From NCBI GenBank assembly GCA_031216755.1, contig JARUHG010000004.1, positions 248,001 through 312,000 on the forward strand: a stretch of DNA of 64,000 nucleotides, written 5' to 3'. Positions 27,850-39,970 of this stretch are shown here, one piece after another. The notes under the pieces are model-generated. The model ran no database searches and had not been told where the DNA came from. It saw nothing but the letters and a program-made list of their open reading frames with translations. A program made the position numbers and the translations under genes. The stretch comes from Lysobacter arvi (GTDB lineage: Bacteria; Pseudomonadota; Gammaproteobacteria; Xanthomonadales; Xanthomonadaceae). Positions within the stretch are counted from its first letter, which is position 1. Each line of letters opens with the position of its first letter.

Positions 27850-29214
27850 TCAGTACGCGAACTCTCGGAACACGCGATCGATGTCGCCCTGCCACGGTCC
27901 GTGGTAGAGATCGAGCTTGCGCTCGGCCGGCGTGATGCCCGCTTCGGCGAACTCCATCATCGGCTCGAGGAACACCGACTCGTCCGCGCCGTTGGCGTTC
28001 AGGCGCGCGCGGCGACGCAGGCCCTGTGCCGAGATCTCCAGCGCACGACGCGCCAGGTCCAGCACCGTGCCGCCGCGGAACGGCAGCTTCAACGCGTGCC
28101 GGGGCACGCCGTCGCGCAGCGCATGGCGTTCGGCGAGGGTGAAGTCCTTCACCAGGTCCCACGCGGCATCGAGCGCCGCGTCGTCGTACAGCAGGCCGAC
28201 CCAGAACGCCGGCAGCGCACAGATCCGGTTCCAAGGACCGGAATCGGCGCCGCGCATTTCCAGGTATTTCTTGAGCCGCACTTCGGGGAAGGCGGTGGTG
28301 CTGTGGTCGGCCCAGTCGCGCAGCAGCGGCCGATGGCCCGGATAGCCCGGCAGCTTGCCGTCGAGGAAATCGCGGAACGACTGGCCGGACGCATCGATGT
28401 ACTCGCCATCGCGGTAGACGAAATACATCGGCACGTCGAGCAGGTAGTCCACGTACCGCTCGTAACCGAATCCGTCCTCGAACACGAAGTCGAGCAGCCC
28501 GGTGCGGCCGGCGTCGGTGTCGGTCCAGATGTGCGAGCGGTAGCTGAGATAGCCGTTCGGCTTGCCTTCGGTGAACGGCGAATCGGCGAACATCGCCGTC
28601 GCGATGGGCTGCAGCGCGAGCGAGACGCGGAACTTCTTCACCATGTCGGCCTCGGAGCCGACGTCCAGGTTGACCTGCACCGTGCAGGTGCGGGTCATCA
28701 TGTCCAGGCCGAGCGAGCCGACCTTGGGCATGTACTCGCGCATGATCTTGTAGCGGCCCTTGGGCATCCACGGCATCTCGTCGCGGCGCCACTTGGGCTG
28801 GAAACCCACGCCGAGGAAACCCAGGCCCATCGGCTCGGCGACGGTGCGCACTTCGCGCAGGTGGCTGTTGGTTTCCGAACAGGTCTGGTGGAGGTTTTCC
28901 AGCGGCGCGCCGGACAGTTCCAGCTGGCCCGCCGGTTCCAGCGACACCGATGCCGAGTCGCGCGAGAGCGCGATGACGCGGTCGTGCTCGGTGACCGGCG
29001 TCCAGCCGAAGCGGGTCAGCCCCTTCAACAGCGCCTCGATGCCGCGTTCGCCGTCGAAGGTCGGCGGCCGCAGGTCGTCGCTGCGGAAGCCGAACTTCTC
29101 GTGCTCGGTGCCGATGCGCCAGTCCTCGCGGGCCCGGACACCGGAGCTGAGGAACTCGACGAGCTGCGCCCGACCCTCGATTGGAACATCCTTGACCTGG
29201 CTGGGACCGGACAC
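27850..29214 (-). CDS. gshA: glutamate-cysteine ligase, plant/alphaproteobacterial type
   Basis: Joins glutamate and cysteine with ATP, the first step of glutathione synthesis. At 454 residues it belongs to the class found in plants, alphaproteobacteria and xanthomonads, with [11 protein letters not shown] near the N terminus, [19 protein letters not shown] for the substrate site, and [12 protein letters not shown] (a conserved cysteine region). I chose GTG 29214, giving the start [15 protein letters not shown], because the frame upstream to 29427 has no family similarity. The surroundings use glutathione heavily (frm operon, glutaredoxin, HCCA isomerase-like protein). Divergent from the LacI regulator. 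Confidence 0.93.
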   Translation of the reverse strand: MSGPSQVKDVPIEGRAQLVEFLSSGVRAREDWRIGTEHEKFGFRSDDLRPPTFDGERGIEALLKGLTRFGWTPVTEHDRVIALSRDSASVSLEPAGQLELSGAPLENLHQTCSETNSHLREVRTVAEPMGLGFLGVGFQPKWRRDEMPWMPKGRYKIMREYMPKVGSLGLDMMTRTCTVQVNLDVGSEADMVKKFRVSLALQPIATAMFADSPFTEGKPNGYLSYRSHIWTDTDAGRTGLLDFVFEDGFGYERYVDYLLDVPMYFVYRDGEYIDASGQSFRDFLDGKLPGYPGHRPLLRDWADHSTTAFPEVRLKKYLEMRGADSGPWNRICALPAFWVGLLYDDAALDAAWDLVKDFTLAERHALRDGVPRHALKLPFRGGTVLDLARRALEISAQGLRRRARLNANGADESVFLEPMMEFAEAGITPAERKLDLYHGPWQGDIDRVFREFAY

Positions 29215-29334
29215 ACACACCTCGTTGAATGACGTCTTGCTGCAGCGGGACGGCGTCCCAGGACTGTGGCGACAATCACACCAGTGTAACGAGGGGGCGT
29301 GAATGCCCCTATCCACGGCGGTGCAACGCAGTAA

Positions 29335-30522
<1,188 letters not shown>

Positions 30523-30531
30523 GCGGCGGGT

Positions 30532-32220
30532 TCACTGCGGGCGTTTGACCTGCATCAGCGCGTCCAGCGCGGCCCGCAGCTGCGGCTGCTTCACCGGTGC
30601 GTCGAGCAGGAACACTTCCACGCCGTGCGCCGGCACCGTCGTCTTCAGTGAACCGTCCGGACGAACCTTCGTCTCGCCGCCGCCGATCGCCGCGCGCCAC
30701 GTGCCCGGCTGCACGTACTGTTTCACCTCGAACGCGGCCGGTGCATCGCCCTTGTTGAGCAGCACCAGCGCGATCTGCGACACGCCCTCGTGCTGGTACA
30801 CGCGGTAGAACGCGGCGCGATCGCCCTTCAGTTCGACGTTCACCTGCAGGCCGCGCTGCAACGCAGGCGAGGCCGCGCGTACGTGCGCGATGCGCGACAG
30901 GTTGCGATGGATCGCGTGCGACGGCGCGGCCGCGATGCGCTCGGCGCCGAAGTAGTTGCGGTTGCCGTCGTGCTCCGGCTTGCCGCGCATGAATCCGACT
31001 TCCGAGCCGTAATAGACGACCGGGATGCCGCGCGCGGTGAACAGCCAGTTGTGCGCGTCGATGAACCCGGCGTCGCTCGCATCCAGCCGCGCCATGTCGT
31101 GGTTGTCGTAGAACGTCGCCAGTTCGTACGGATTCGCGTACGGGCCGCCGTCCAGGTACAAGCGGTCGGCGAGCACTTCGAAGCCGGCGCGTTCGTGTCC
31201 GAACACCTTCTCCAGTCCCTGCTTCAGCGGGAAATCGAGCACGCTGACGTTCGCATTCCGCGCCCAGGTGTGCTCGGCGATCTTCTTCGCGTCGTACTCG
31301 AAGGCCTCGCCGAACATGAACATGTCGGGTTTCTCGCGACGCATGCGCGCGACGAACTCGTGCCAGAACGGATGCGGCAGCCAACCGATCGTGTCGATGC
31401 GGAACGCGTCGGCGCCTTGCGCGATCCATTGCGCGTACGCACCGGCGAGGTACTCCATCACCGCGGGCTCGTTCTCGTTGTAATCCGAAAGCTCGGCCAG
31501 GCCCGGCGTCGTGTTGTAGAACCGGTGCAGGCGGTTGTGCTTCGGATCGAGTTTCGCCGGCGGAAGGTTCTGGTGATCGGCGACGAGCCTGCCATCCCCA
31601 TCGAACACCTGTCCGAACTTCGGTTGCGCCTTCGGCATCGAGTACGCGGGCGAGCCATGGTTGCCCACGATGTCGAGCACCAGCTTCATGTCCTGCCCGT
31701 GCACGGCATCGGCGAGCGCCTTGAAGTCCAGGCCCTTGCTCGGCAGGTGTTCGTCGAGCTCGTAGAAGTTGGCGCCCCAGTAGCCGTGGTAGCCGGTCTT
31801 CCCGCCGTCGGTCAGGAAACCGCCCTTCTGCGCGGGCTTGCCGCCGGTGAAGGCTTCGTCCGGGTTGTCGACGATCGGCGTGATCCACAGCGCGCTGAAG
31901 CCCATGCCGCGGATGTAGTCGAGGTGATCGACGATGCCCTTGAAGTCGCCGCCGAGGTAACCGATGTTGTCGCCCGCGTCGCTGCCCGGCGTGGGGCGAT
32001 CGAACGTGCGCGTCGCCGGATCCGGCCCGCCCTGATCGCGGTGGTCGTTCGACGGATCGCCGTTGACGAAGCGATCGGTGACGACGAAGTACACGGCCTC
32101 CTTCGCGAACGGCTCCAGGGTGCCGTAGTAGTCCGGCGCTTCGGCCGCGTGCGCCAGCGGAAGCGACGCGACCAGCGCGAAGGCCAGCGCGTGGCGGCGG
32201 AAGGATCCTTTCAAACGCAT
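30532..32220 (-). CDS. secreted GH13 alpha-amylase family glycoside hydrolase
   Basis: A 562-residue GH13 enzyme with a signal peptide ending in AHA near residue 25, so it acts in the periplasm or outside. The catalytic residues by family position are Asp276 (FRID), Glu305 (FGEAFE) and Asp375 (YDNHD). DIVGNHG gives the first GH13 region and a C-terminal beta domain closes the protein. It likely cuts starch or maltodextrins, possibly with cyclomaltodextrinase-like action. It is the third gene of the minus-strand operon, 10 nt after the transporter gene; the LacI gene converges on it. Confidence 0.92.
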   Translation of the reverse strand: MRLKGSFRRHALAFALVASLPLAHAAEAPDYYGTLEPFAKEAVYFVVTDRFVNGDPSNDHRDQGGPDPATRTFDRPTPGSDAGDNIGYLGGDFKGIVDHLDYIRGMGFSALWITPIVDNPDEAFTGGKPAQKGGFLTDGGKTGYHGYWGANFYELDEHLPSKGLDFKALADAVHGQDMKLVLDIVGNHGSPAYSMPKAQPKFGQVFDGDGRLVADHQNLPPAKLDPKHNRLHRFYNTTPGLAELSDYNENEPAVMEYLAGAYAQWIAQGADAFRIDTIGWLPHPFWHEFVARMRREKPDMFMFGEAFEYDAKKIAEHTWARNANVSVLDFPLKQGLEKVFGHERAGFEVLADRLYLDGGPYANPYELATFYDNHDMARLDASDAGFIDAHNWLFTARGIPVVYYGSEVGFMRGKPEHDGNRNYFGAERIAAAPSHAIHRNLSRIAHVRAASPALQRGLQVNVELKGDRAAFYRVYQHEGVSQIALVLLNKGDAPAAFEVKQYVQPGTWRAAIGGGETKVRPDGSLKTTVPAHGVEVFLLDAPVKQPQLRAALDALMQVKRPQ

Positions 32221-32230
32221 TCGATGCTCC

Positions 32231-33721
32231 TCAATGACGGGCCGCCGCGACGGACGCAGCGCGCGGTTCCTGCACACGCAGCACGCACAGGCCGGCGACG
32301 ATCAGGCTGATGCCGCCGATGGTGAGCGCCTGGATCGGCTCGCCGCCGAAGAAGTGCTTGAGCAGGAAGCCCAGCAGGCTCGCCGCCACCAGCTGCGGGA
32401 TGACGATGAAGAAGTTGAAGATGCCCATGAACACGCCCATCTTCGCCGCCGGCACACTGTCCGACAGCAACGCGTACGGCAACGACAGGATCGACGCCCA
32501 CGCGAACCCGACGCCGACCATCGACAGCAGCAGCCATTGCGGGTCGCGGATGACCAGGAACGACAGCAGGCCCAGCCCGCCGAGCGTGACGTTGATCAGG
32601 TGGCTCACGCGCAGGCCGAGGTGCCGCACCATCCACGGGATCGCGATCGCCGCGAGCGCGGCGAATCCGTTGTACGCCGCGAACAGCACGCCCACCCAGT
32701 TCGCGCCTTCGTTGTACGCGGGCGACGACGTGTCGGTGCTGCCGAAATGCACCTGCGTGACCGCGCCGGTGGTGTAGATCCACATCGCGAACAGCGCGAA
32801 CCACGAGAAGAACTGCACGACCGCGAGCTTGCGCATCTCGCCGGGCATGTCGTGGAGGTCGCCGACGATCTGCGCCAGCGCGCGGTCGCGCCGCATGCCG
32901 CTGGCCGCAATCAGGGCGAGGCCATATCCCGCGAGCAGGCCGGCGAGGATGTACAGCTGCTTGTCGAGCGCGAACCGCCACACGGCCAACGCGCCGACGA
33001 GCCCCGCGACCAGCCACGCGGCACCGGCGAGGCGGGCGCGCGCGCCGTCGAGTGCCGCCGTCGGTGCGCGCACCACGGTGTCGTGCGCGCGCAGTTCCTC
33101 CGGCGGGTACTCGCGCGTGCGCAGCACCGTCCAGCCCACCGCCAGTAGCAGCACCGCGCCGCCGAAGTAGAAGGCATAGCGCACCGTGTCCGGCACTTCG
33201 CCGGGACCGGCCGTGTTGCCGACGCCGGCCTTGGCGAGCGCCCAGGGCAACAGGCTCGCGATCACCGAGCCCACGCCGATGAAGAAGCTCTGCATCGCAT
33301 AGCCGCTCGCGCGCTGCGACGTGGGCAACTGATCGCCGACGAACGCGCGGAACGGTTCCATCGAGATGTTGATCGACGCATCCAGCACCCACAGCAACCC
33401 CGCGGCGATCCACAGCGTCGGCGAGTTCGGCATGAAGAACAGCGCCAGCGTCGCGAGCACCGCGCCGATCAGGAAATACGGGCGGCGGCGACCCAGGCGC
33501 GTCCACGTGCGATCGGACAGGTAGCCCACGATCGGTTGCACGATCAGCCCGGTCAGCGGCGCGGCGATCCAGAGCACCGGGATGTCGTCCATGCTCGCGC
33601 CCAGCGTCTGGAAGATGCGGCTGACGTTGGCGTTCTGCAGCGCGAAGCCGAACTGGATCCCGAGGAAGCCGAAACACATGTTCCAGATCTGCCAGAACGA
33701 CAGCTGCGGTTTCGTGCTCAT
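32231..33721 (-). CDS. MFS sugar transporter (maltose/maltodextrin type)
   Basis: A 496-residue inner-membrane protein with about 12 hydrophobic helices, of the major facilitator group that includes GPH/SLC45-type sugar carriers. Early signatures are FWQIWNMCFGFLGIQFGFALQ (read FWQIWNMCFGF, LGIQFGFALQN), IVQPIVGYLSDRTWTRLGRRRP and later FFSWFALFAMWIY. This family sits in maltose loci of Caulobacter and Xanthomonas as the inner-membrane importer. Its ATG overlaps the stop of the upstream glycosidase gene (ATGA), so the two are coupled. Maltose or maltodextrin is inferred from context. Confidence 0.92.
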   Translation of the reverse strand: MSTKPQLSFWQIWNMCFGFLGIQFGFALQNANVSRIFQTLGASMDDIPVLWIAAPLTGLIVQPIVGYLSDRTWTRLGRRRPYFLIGAVLATLALFFMPNSPTLWIAAGLLWVLDASINISMEPFRAFVGDQLPTSQRASGYAMQSFFIGVGSVIASLLPWALAKAGVGNTAGPGEVPDTVRYAFYFGGAVLLLAVGWTVLRTREYPPEELRAHDTVVRAPTAALDGARARLAGAAWLVAGLVGALAVWRFALDKQLYILAGLLAGYGLALIAASGMRRDRALAQIVGDLHDMPGEMRKLAVVQFFSWFALFAMWIYTTGAVTQVHFGSTDTSSPAYNEGANWVGVLFAAYNGFAALAAIAIPWMVRHLGLRVSHLINVTLGGLGLLSFLVIRDPQWLLLSMVGVGFAWASILSLPYALLSDSVPAAKMGVFMGIFNFFIVIPQLVAASLLGFLLKHFFGGEPIQALTIGGISLIVAGLCVLRVQEPRAASVAAARH

Positions 33722-35994
33722 CGAACGGGATCCTTCACGGGAACGGCGTGCAGCGCGCCGATGTCGGCGGAGTTGATCGGGCCATCCACGCCCCCGGCTC
33801 CGCCGGTGTAGCGCGCATTGTGGGCGAGGTACGACATGTTCACGCCGTCGCGCAGCGTGAAGCGGCACGCCGCGCCGGTCGGAACGTCGATCACGACCGC
33901 GCTGGAACGCTGCATCGCCGCGCCATGCGGCATGACCAGCGTGCCGCGCTGCTCGTCGACGCCGTCGCACTGCGCCACCAGCGTCTTCACGGCGGCGGTG
34001 ATGCCGGTGTTGATCGGGCCGTGCGTGTTGGTGAAATCGACGCTCAGCGCGTAGCGGCCGGCCTGCGGTGCACGCCACGCCCGCGGCCAGTCGCCGGCAA
34101 TGGCGGTGTCCTGTCCGACGCAACGGGTGGGCGAATGCAGCGATTCGATGCCGCCTTCGACGCGCGTCAGGCTCGCGCACTGCTGCGCGTCGTGCTTCGG
34201 CAGGCGAATGGCGCGCGCTTGCGTCGACGCGTCCACGCGCAGCGCGCCATCGACGTACAGCCGCTGCCGTGCGGGCACGTCGATCCGCCAGCCACCAGCG
34301 TCCTGCACGAAAGACGGCGCGTCCGGCGATGCCGGAGCGAACGCGGCCGCGTCCAGTGTCGATGACGAACGGTGGCTGCGCCGGGCCGCGAGTCGCACCG
34401 TGTCGCGACCGCCCTCGCGTGCGGTGGCGTCGGCCACCAGCAGATCGCCGTCGAGGTTCCGGGGCCGAACCAGCACGACCTCGCGATCCGGCAGGCGCAG
34501 CGAAATGCGCTCGCGCTCGCCGAACAGCATCGGCACCAGCGAGACCGGGATCTTCGGATCGACCGCGTCATCGCGCGCGATTCCGAACACCCCTTCCATC
34601 ACCATCTGCAGATACCCGGCGACCGACCACAGCTGGCGCGGCGAGTTGACGACGGGCCCGCTCAGCGCGCCCGCTTCGACGTGCACCGCCTGCGTGACGA
34701 GCTCGTAATTCTCCATGTTCGATCCCGCGAGCGCGGCGCCGCGCAGGATCGAGCGGATCTCGTGTTCGATGCGCGCGACGTCGTCGAGCTTGCGGGCGGC
34801 GCGCAGCGAATACGCCGACACGAACGGCCAGATCGCCCGGTTGTGGTAGATCGGAACGCCCGGCTGCTGCGGCCAGATCACCGGACTGCCGGCTTCGAGC
34901 CCGGGATAGTTCGCCAGCGCGCGACGCGCCCGCGCTTCCGGCGCGATGCCGCTGTCGATCAGCAGCGAAAGACCGAGCAGGTCGTACGCTTCGAACGGCA
35001 CCGGATGCGCCGCCGTGCCGATGTAGCTCATGTACAGGCCGCGGTCCTCGCGCCAGAAGCGGCGCTCGATCTGCGTGGCGAGCGCCCCGGCCTGCCGGGC
35101 GTAGTCGTCGGCCAGCGCGTCGCCGCGCTGGCGCGCCATGCGCTCGGCCAGGCGCAGCGCTTCGTGATGCAGCACGTTCGTCGACAGCGCGAACGACTGC
35201 GCGAGGAACGCGACGTCGTCCGCCGTCCAGCGCGGATACGACTGCTCGCGCCAGTCGAGGAACGAGGTTTCGCCGCGATACAGCCCCATGTCCGCGTCGA
35301 AAACGAACTGCCGATCCTGCGCGAGCGTGTCGGTCAGTGCGTGCCAGACCGCTTCGTCGAAGCGCGCCGCCTCGGCGTCGCTGGCGTCCGCATCGACCAG
35401 CCCGCGCGCCGCGAGGAACCACACCACGCGATCGCTGCTGATCGGCCAGCTGCCGCCGGAGCCGGTGTCCTGCACGACGTACGTGCCTTGCGGCGCGCCC
35501 GCGCGCAGGTCGGACAACTTGAAGCGCAGCGCGTTGCGCGTGCGTTCCGGGCGTAGCGTGGCGAGCGCGAGGTCGGCCGCGAAGGACAGGTCGCGCGTCC
35601 ACACGTAGCGCCACTTCTCGCCGGTCTCGAAACACGAACACGGAATCGGCTTGCCGCGGTCGTAGGCGCTGTCGGAGATGGCCTCGACCTGCGCCTTCGC
35701 CAGCTCGGCCTGCGCGAGCGCGAACAGGCCATCGAACAGCGGGCTGGCCGTCTGGCTGCGCATCGGCTGCGGCGAGATGACGACCGCGGCGCCGCTGCCG
35801 GGCTGCAGGCGCCAACCGTCGCCGTCGGCTCGCATCCGCGCCGTTGCGCCGTTCCATTCGACCGAATCACGCCACGATCCGTCCTGCGCGGACGCAGGCC
35901 CCGCCTGCCCGGACCCGGCGGCGAGCGCGAGTGCGATGGCGAGCGCCATGCGTGGCGAGCGGCGCGTCGACGGCGCCGGGCGGGCTTGTTTCAT
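33718..35994 (-). CDS. secreted six-hairpin glycosidase-like protein
   Basis: A 758-residue exported protein; the signal peptide (ALAIALALAAGSGQAGPASAQ, core MALAIALALAAGSG) follows a short charged start at ATG 35994. The central part, about residues 120-500, reads as an (alpha/alpha)6 barrel: KWRYVWTRDLSFAADLAL, GGSWPISSDRVVWFL and YHNRAIWPFVSAYSLRAARK contain the Trp-Arg-Asp and Trp-Pro patterns of GH15/GH63/GH37-like enzymes. The C-terminal quarter looks beta-rich. I cannot fix the GH family. As first gene of the operator-controlled operon, an alpha-glucosidase or debranching role on maltodextrins is the simplest guess. Confidence 0.78.
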   Translation of the reverse strand: MKQARPAPSTRRSPRMALAIALALAAGSGQAGPASAQDGSWRDSVEWNGATARMRADGDGWRLQPGSGAAVVISPQPMRSQTASPLFDGLFALAQAELAKAQVEAISDSAYDRGKPIPCSCFETGEKWRYVWTRDLSFAADLALATLRPERTRNALRFKLSDLRAGAPQGTYVVQDTGSGGSWPISSDRVVWFLAARGLVDADASDAEAARFDEAVWHALTDTLAQDRQFVFDADMGLYRGETSFLDWREQSYPRWTADDVAFLAQSFALSTNVLHHEALRLAERMARQRGDALADDYARQAGALATQIERRFWREDRGLYMSYIGTAAHPVPFEAYDLLGLSLLIDSGIAPEARARRALANYPGLEAGSPVIWPQQPGVPIYHNRAIWPFVSAYSLRAARKLDDVARIEHEIRSILRGAALAGSNMENYELVTQAVHVEAGALSGPVVNSPRQLWSVAGYLQMVMEGVFGIARDDAVDPKIPVSLVPMLFGERERISLRLPDREVVLVRPRNLDGDLLVADATAREGGRDTVRLAARRSHRSSSTLDAAAFAPASPDAPSFVQDAGGWRIDVPARQRLYVDGALRVDASTQARAIRLPKHDAQQCASLTRVEGGIESLHSPTRCVGQDTAIAGDWPRAWRAPQAGRYALSVDFTNTHGPINTGITAAVKTLVAQCDGVDEQRGTLVMPHGAAMQRSSAVVIDVPTGAACRFTLRDGVNMSYLAHNARYTGGAGGVDGPINSADIGALHAVPVKDPVR

Positions 35995-36018
35995 GCAGCA
36001 TCCCCAACTCGGTGGCCC

Positions 36019-36026
36019 ATGGTAGT
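36019..36026 (-). promoter_or_regulatory. conserved octamer, likely -10 region of the maltodextrin operon
   Basis: Read on the minus strand this is ACTACCAT, beginning 24 nt after the operator at 36051-36066 and 24 nt before the start codon at 35994. The same octamer follows the second operator copy by 25 nt at 39823-39830. Confidence 0.5.
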
Positions 36027-36050
36027 CGGCAGGGGCGATGGGGGTTCGGG

Positions 36051-36066
36051 TTGCATACGTATTCAT
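36051..36066. promoter_or_regulatory. LacI-family operator, copy 1
   Basis: TTGCATACGTATTCAT, a CG-centred partial palindrome (core ATACGTAT) of LacI-family type. It lies in the divergent region between the minus-strand glycosidase operon (start 35994) and the plus-strand alpha-glucosidase (start 36207). The exact reverse complement recurs upstream of the TonB-dependent receptor. Confidence 0.82.
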
Positions 36067-36206
36067 GGCCGGCGGCGGTTCCCGGCAATGCGCGGCGGGG
36101 ACGCACCGTGGAATAGTGCACCCCATCGCGCGCCCGGAGCGCGCGTCCGGTTGGCATGGACGACACGGCGGGCACGCGCTTGGACGGCGTCGGGGACGGA
36201 AGGCAG

Positions 36207-37847
<1,641 letters not shown>

Positions 37848-37906
37848 CCCGCGTGCGGCGCGTGCGGCGCCATGACCACGAACGCACCGCGACGGGAGCG
37901 CGCAGG

Positions 37907-39688
37907 ATGACAGCGAAAACGATGGCAAGCCGTATCCGGGTCGTTTGCGCGGCATGCGCGATGTTCGCCGCGAACGTGGCCTTCGCGATCGAACCGCTGA
38001 CGCCCGTGCCGGTGCACGGCGACGTCGTCGTCGAGTCCTTCGCACTGGACGCCACGTCGTTCGCACCCAACGGCATGAAGACCACCGTCTACCTGCCGCC
38101 GGATTACGCCGACGGTAGCCGTCGCTACCCCGTGCTGTACCTCAACGACGGACAGGACCGCGAGGCGGTGCGGCTTCGCCAGACGCTGCAGGAGCTCATC
38201 GTTTCGGGCGGGATCCGCGCGCCGATCGTCGTCGCCATCGACATGCCGCCCGACCGCATGGGCGCCTATGGGTTGTCCAACCGCAAGGCCGGCACGAACC
38301 TCGTCGCCAGGACGGGCGCCGGCGGCATCGGCACGAACGCGCACGCGTACTCGGAATGGCTCGTGCATACGCTGGTTCCGGCGATCGACGCGCGCTACCG
38401 CACGCGCACGACGCCCGACGCGCGCGCGATCCTGGGCTGGTCGCTTGGCGGACTGAACGCGTTCAACCTCGGCTGGCAGTACCCGGAGGTGTTCGGCCGC
38501 GTGGGGGCGTTCTCTCCTTCGTTCTGGCCTGCCTCCGACACCACCGACGACGCCAGCATGCAGCGCACGCGCATGGCGCAGCGCATCGTGGATGCGAGCG
38601 AGCCGCGCAACGGCGCGCGCTGGTTCTTCGCGGTGGGCACGGCCGAGGAAGCGGCCGATCGCGACGGCGACGGCATCGACGACGCCGTGGACGACACGCG
38701 CGACATGCTCGAAGGCTGGAACCCCGACACCGGTGGCATGAAGGGCCTGAAGCAGCTCGGCTACAGCGTCAACGCCGATCACGCAGCCAGGCCCACGCGC
38801 GCCGATGCGTCGCTCTACCTGCTGCCCGGCGGGAAACATGAACAGGCGGCGTGGGCGCGGATGCTGCCGGTGTTCCTGCGCTGGGCGTACGCGGTGAACG
38901 CGCCGGCGCTGCAGGCGACCGGTCGCGTCGACAGCTACCAGGACGTGCCGTCCTCGCACGTGGCCGCGCGCAACGTCGACGTGTGGCTGCCGCCGTCGTA
39001 CGCGACGCACCCGAAGCGCCGGTACCCGGTGCTGTACATGCACGACGGCCAGAACCTGTTCGATCCGTCGATGTCGTTCACCGGCATCGACTGGGACGTC
39101 GACGGCACGATGACCCGGCTGGTCGACGCGCGTCGCGTGCGCGAGGCCATCGTGGTCGCCATTTCGAACACGCCGCTGCGCGGCAACGAGTACATGCCCG
39201 CCGGGGCCGCGTCGGCCGAGCAGCGCCGCTACGTGCGCTCCGACGATTACCTGCGTTTCATCGTCGACGAACTCAAGCCCGCCATCGACGCGACGTATCG
39301 CACGAAACCGTCCCGCGAGGACACGCTGGTGATGGGCGCGAGCATGGGCGGCCTGATCTCCGCGTATGCGATGAGCGAGTACCCGGACGTGTTCGGCGCG
39401 GCCGCCGGGCTGTCGACGCACTGGCCCGCGAACGACGGCGCGGTCGTCGACTATCTGGCCACGCATCTTCCGCCGCGACGCACGCACCGCTTCTACTTCG
39501 ACCACGGCACGGCGACGCTCGACGCATCGTATGCGCCGTACCAGCAGCGCATGGACGCCGTGCTGCGCGCGGCCGGCTGGCGCGAAGGCCGCGATTTCAT
39601 CAGCCGCGCGTTCCCCGGCGCCGAGCACAACGAGCGCGCCTGGCGCGATCGCCTCGAGGTGCCGCTGCAGTTCCTGCTCGGCCGCTGA
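37907..39688 (+). CDS. secreted protein with two tandem esterase D-type alpha/beta hydrolase domains
   Basis: A 593-residue exported protein; the hydrophobic signal ends near AFA at about residue 27. Two similar alpha/beta hydrolase domains follow. Domain 1 (about 40-330) has RYPVLYLNDGQD and nucleophile Ser179 in GWSLGG. Domain 2 (about 345-593) has RYPVLYMHDGQN and Ser479 in GASMGG. A Ca-binding-like DRDGDGIDDAVDD loop sits in domain 1. The close match of the two begins suggests internal duplication. Such domains include carbohydrate and enterobactin esterases. It lies 59 nt after the alpha-glucosidase and is probably co-transcribed; the substrate is unknown. Confidence 0.85.
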   Translation: MTAKTMASRIRVVCAACAMFAANVAFAIEPLTPVPVHGDVVVESFALDATSFAPNGMKTTVYLPPDYADGSRRYPVLYLNDGQDREAVRLRQTLQELIVSGGIRAPIVVAIDMPPDRMGAYGLSNRKAGTNLVARTGAGGIGTNAHAYSEWLVHTLVPAIDARYRTRTTPDARAILGWSLGGLNAFNLGWQYPEVFGRVGAFSPSFWPASDTTDDASMQRTRMAQRIVDASEPRNGARWFFAVGTAEEAADRDGDGIDDAVDDTRDMLEGWNPDTGGMKGLKQLGYSVNADHAARPTRADASLYLLPGGKHEQAAWARMLPVFLRWAYAVNAPALQATGRVDSYQDVPSSHVAARNVDVWLPPSYATHPKRRYPVLYMHDGQNLFDPSMSFTGIDWDVDGTMTRLVDARRVREAIVVAISNTPLRGNEYMPAGAASAEQRRYVRSDDYLRFIVDELKPAIDATYRTKPSREDTLVMGASMGGLISAYAMSEYPDVFGAAAGLSTHWPANDGAVVDYLATHLPPRRTHRFYFDHGTATLDASYAPYQQRMDAVLRAAGWREGRDFISRAFPGAEHNERAWRDRLEVPLQFLLGR

Positions 39689-39781
39689 TCCGTGCCGACC
39701 GCCCCGCCCGCCCACGTGCGCGGGCGCATTCCCGTGCGCCGGGAAAACGCTTGCATGCCGATTCATGCGCCGATGCGGGCG

Positions 39782-39797
39782 ATGAATACGTATGCAA
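39782..39797. promoter_or_regulatory. LacI-family operator, copy 2
   Basis: ATGAATACGTATGCAA, the exact reverse complement of the site at 36051-36066, 173 nt upstream of the receptor ATG. It places the receptor gene under the same regulator as the glycosidase operon. Confidence 0.82.
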
Positions 39798-39822
39798 AGG
39801 AATTTGTGCAGGGATGGGCCGA

Positions 39823-39830
39823 ACTACCAT
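39823..39830 (+). promoter_or_regulatory. conserved octamer, likely -10 region of the receptor gene
   Basis: ACTACCAT begins 25 nt after operator copy 2, as it does 24 nt after copy 1. If it holds the -10, the mRNA leader would be roughly 130 nt. A -35 match is weak (TTTGTG at 39803-39808). Confidence 0.5.
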
Positions 39831-39970
39831 CGCCGCTACGTCCTGGGCGGTGCTTGCTTGCCGACTCGGGCGCGGGCTCCCGGCGAGCGCGGCATGCGCC
39901 GCGACGCACGCGGGCCGACACACAACGACTAGAACCCGATTTTTCCAGAATCGATTGAGTGGGAGGGGAG

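Noticed and set aside
33718-36126. Longer N terminus for the six-hairpin glycosidase (start 36126)
   Set aside because: It would run through the operator and the presumed -10 octamer, and bury the signal peptide 44 residues into the chain.
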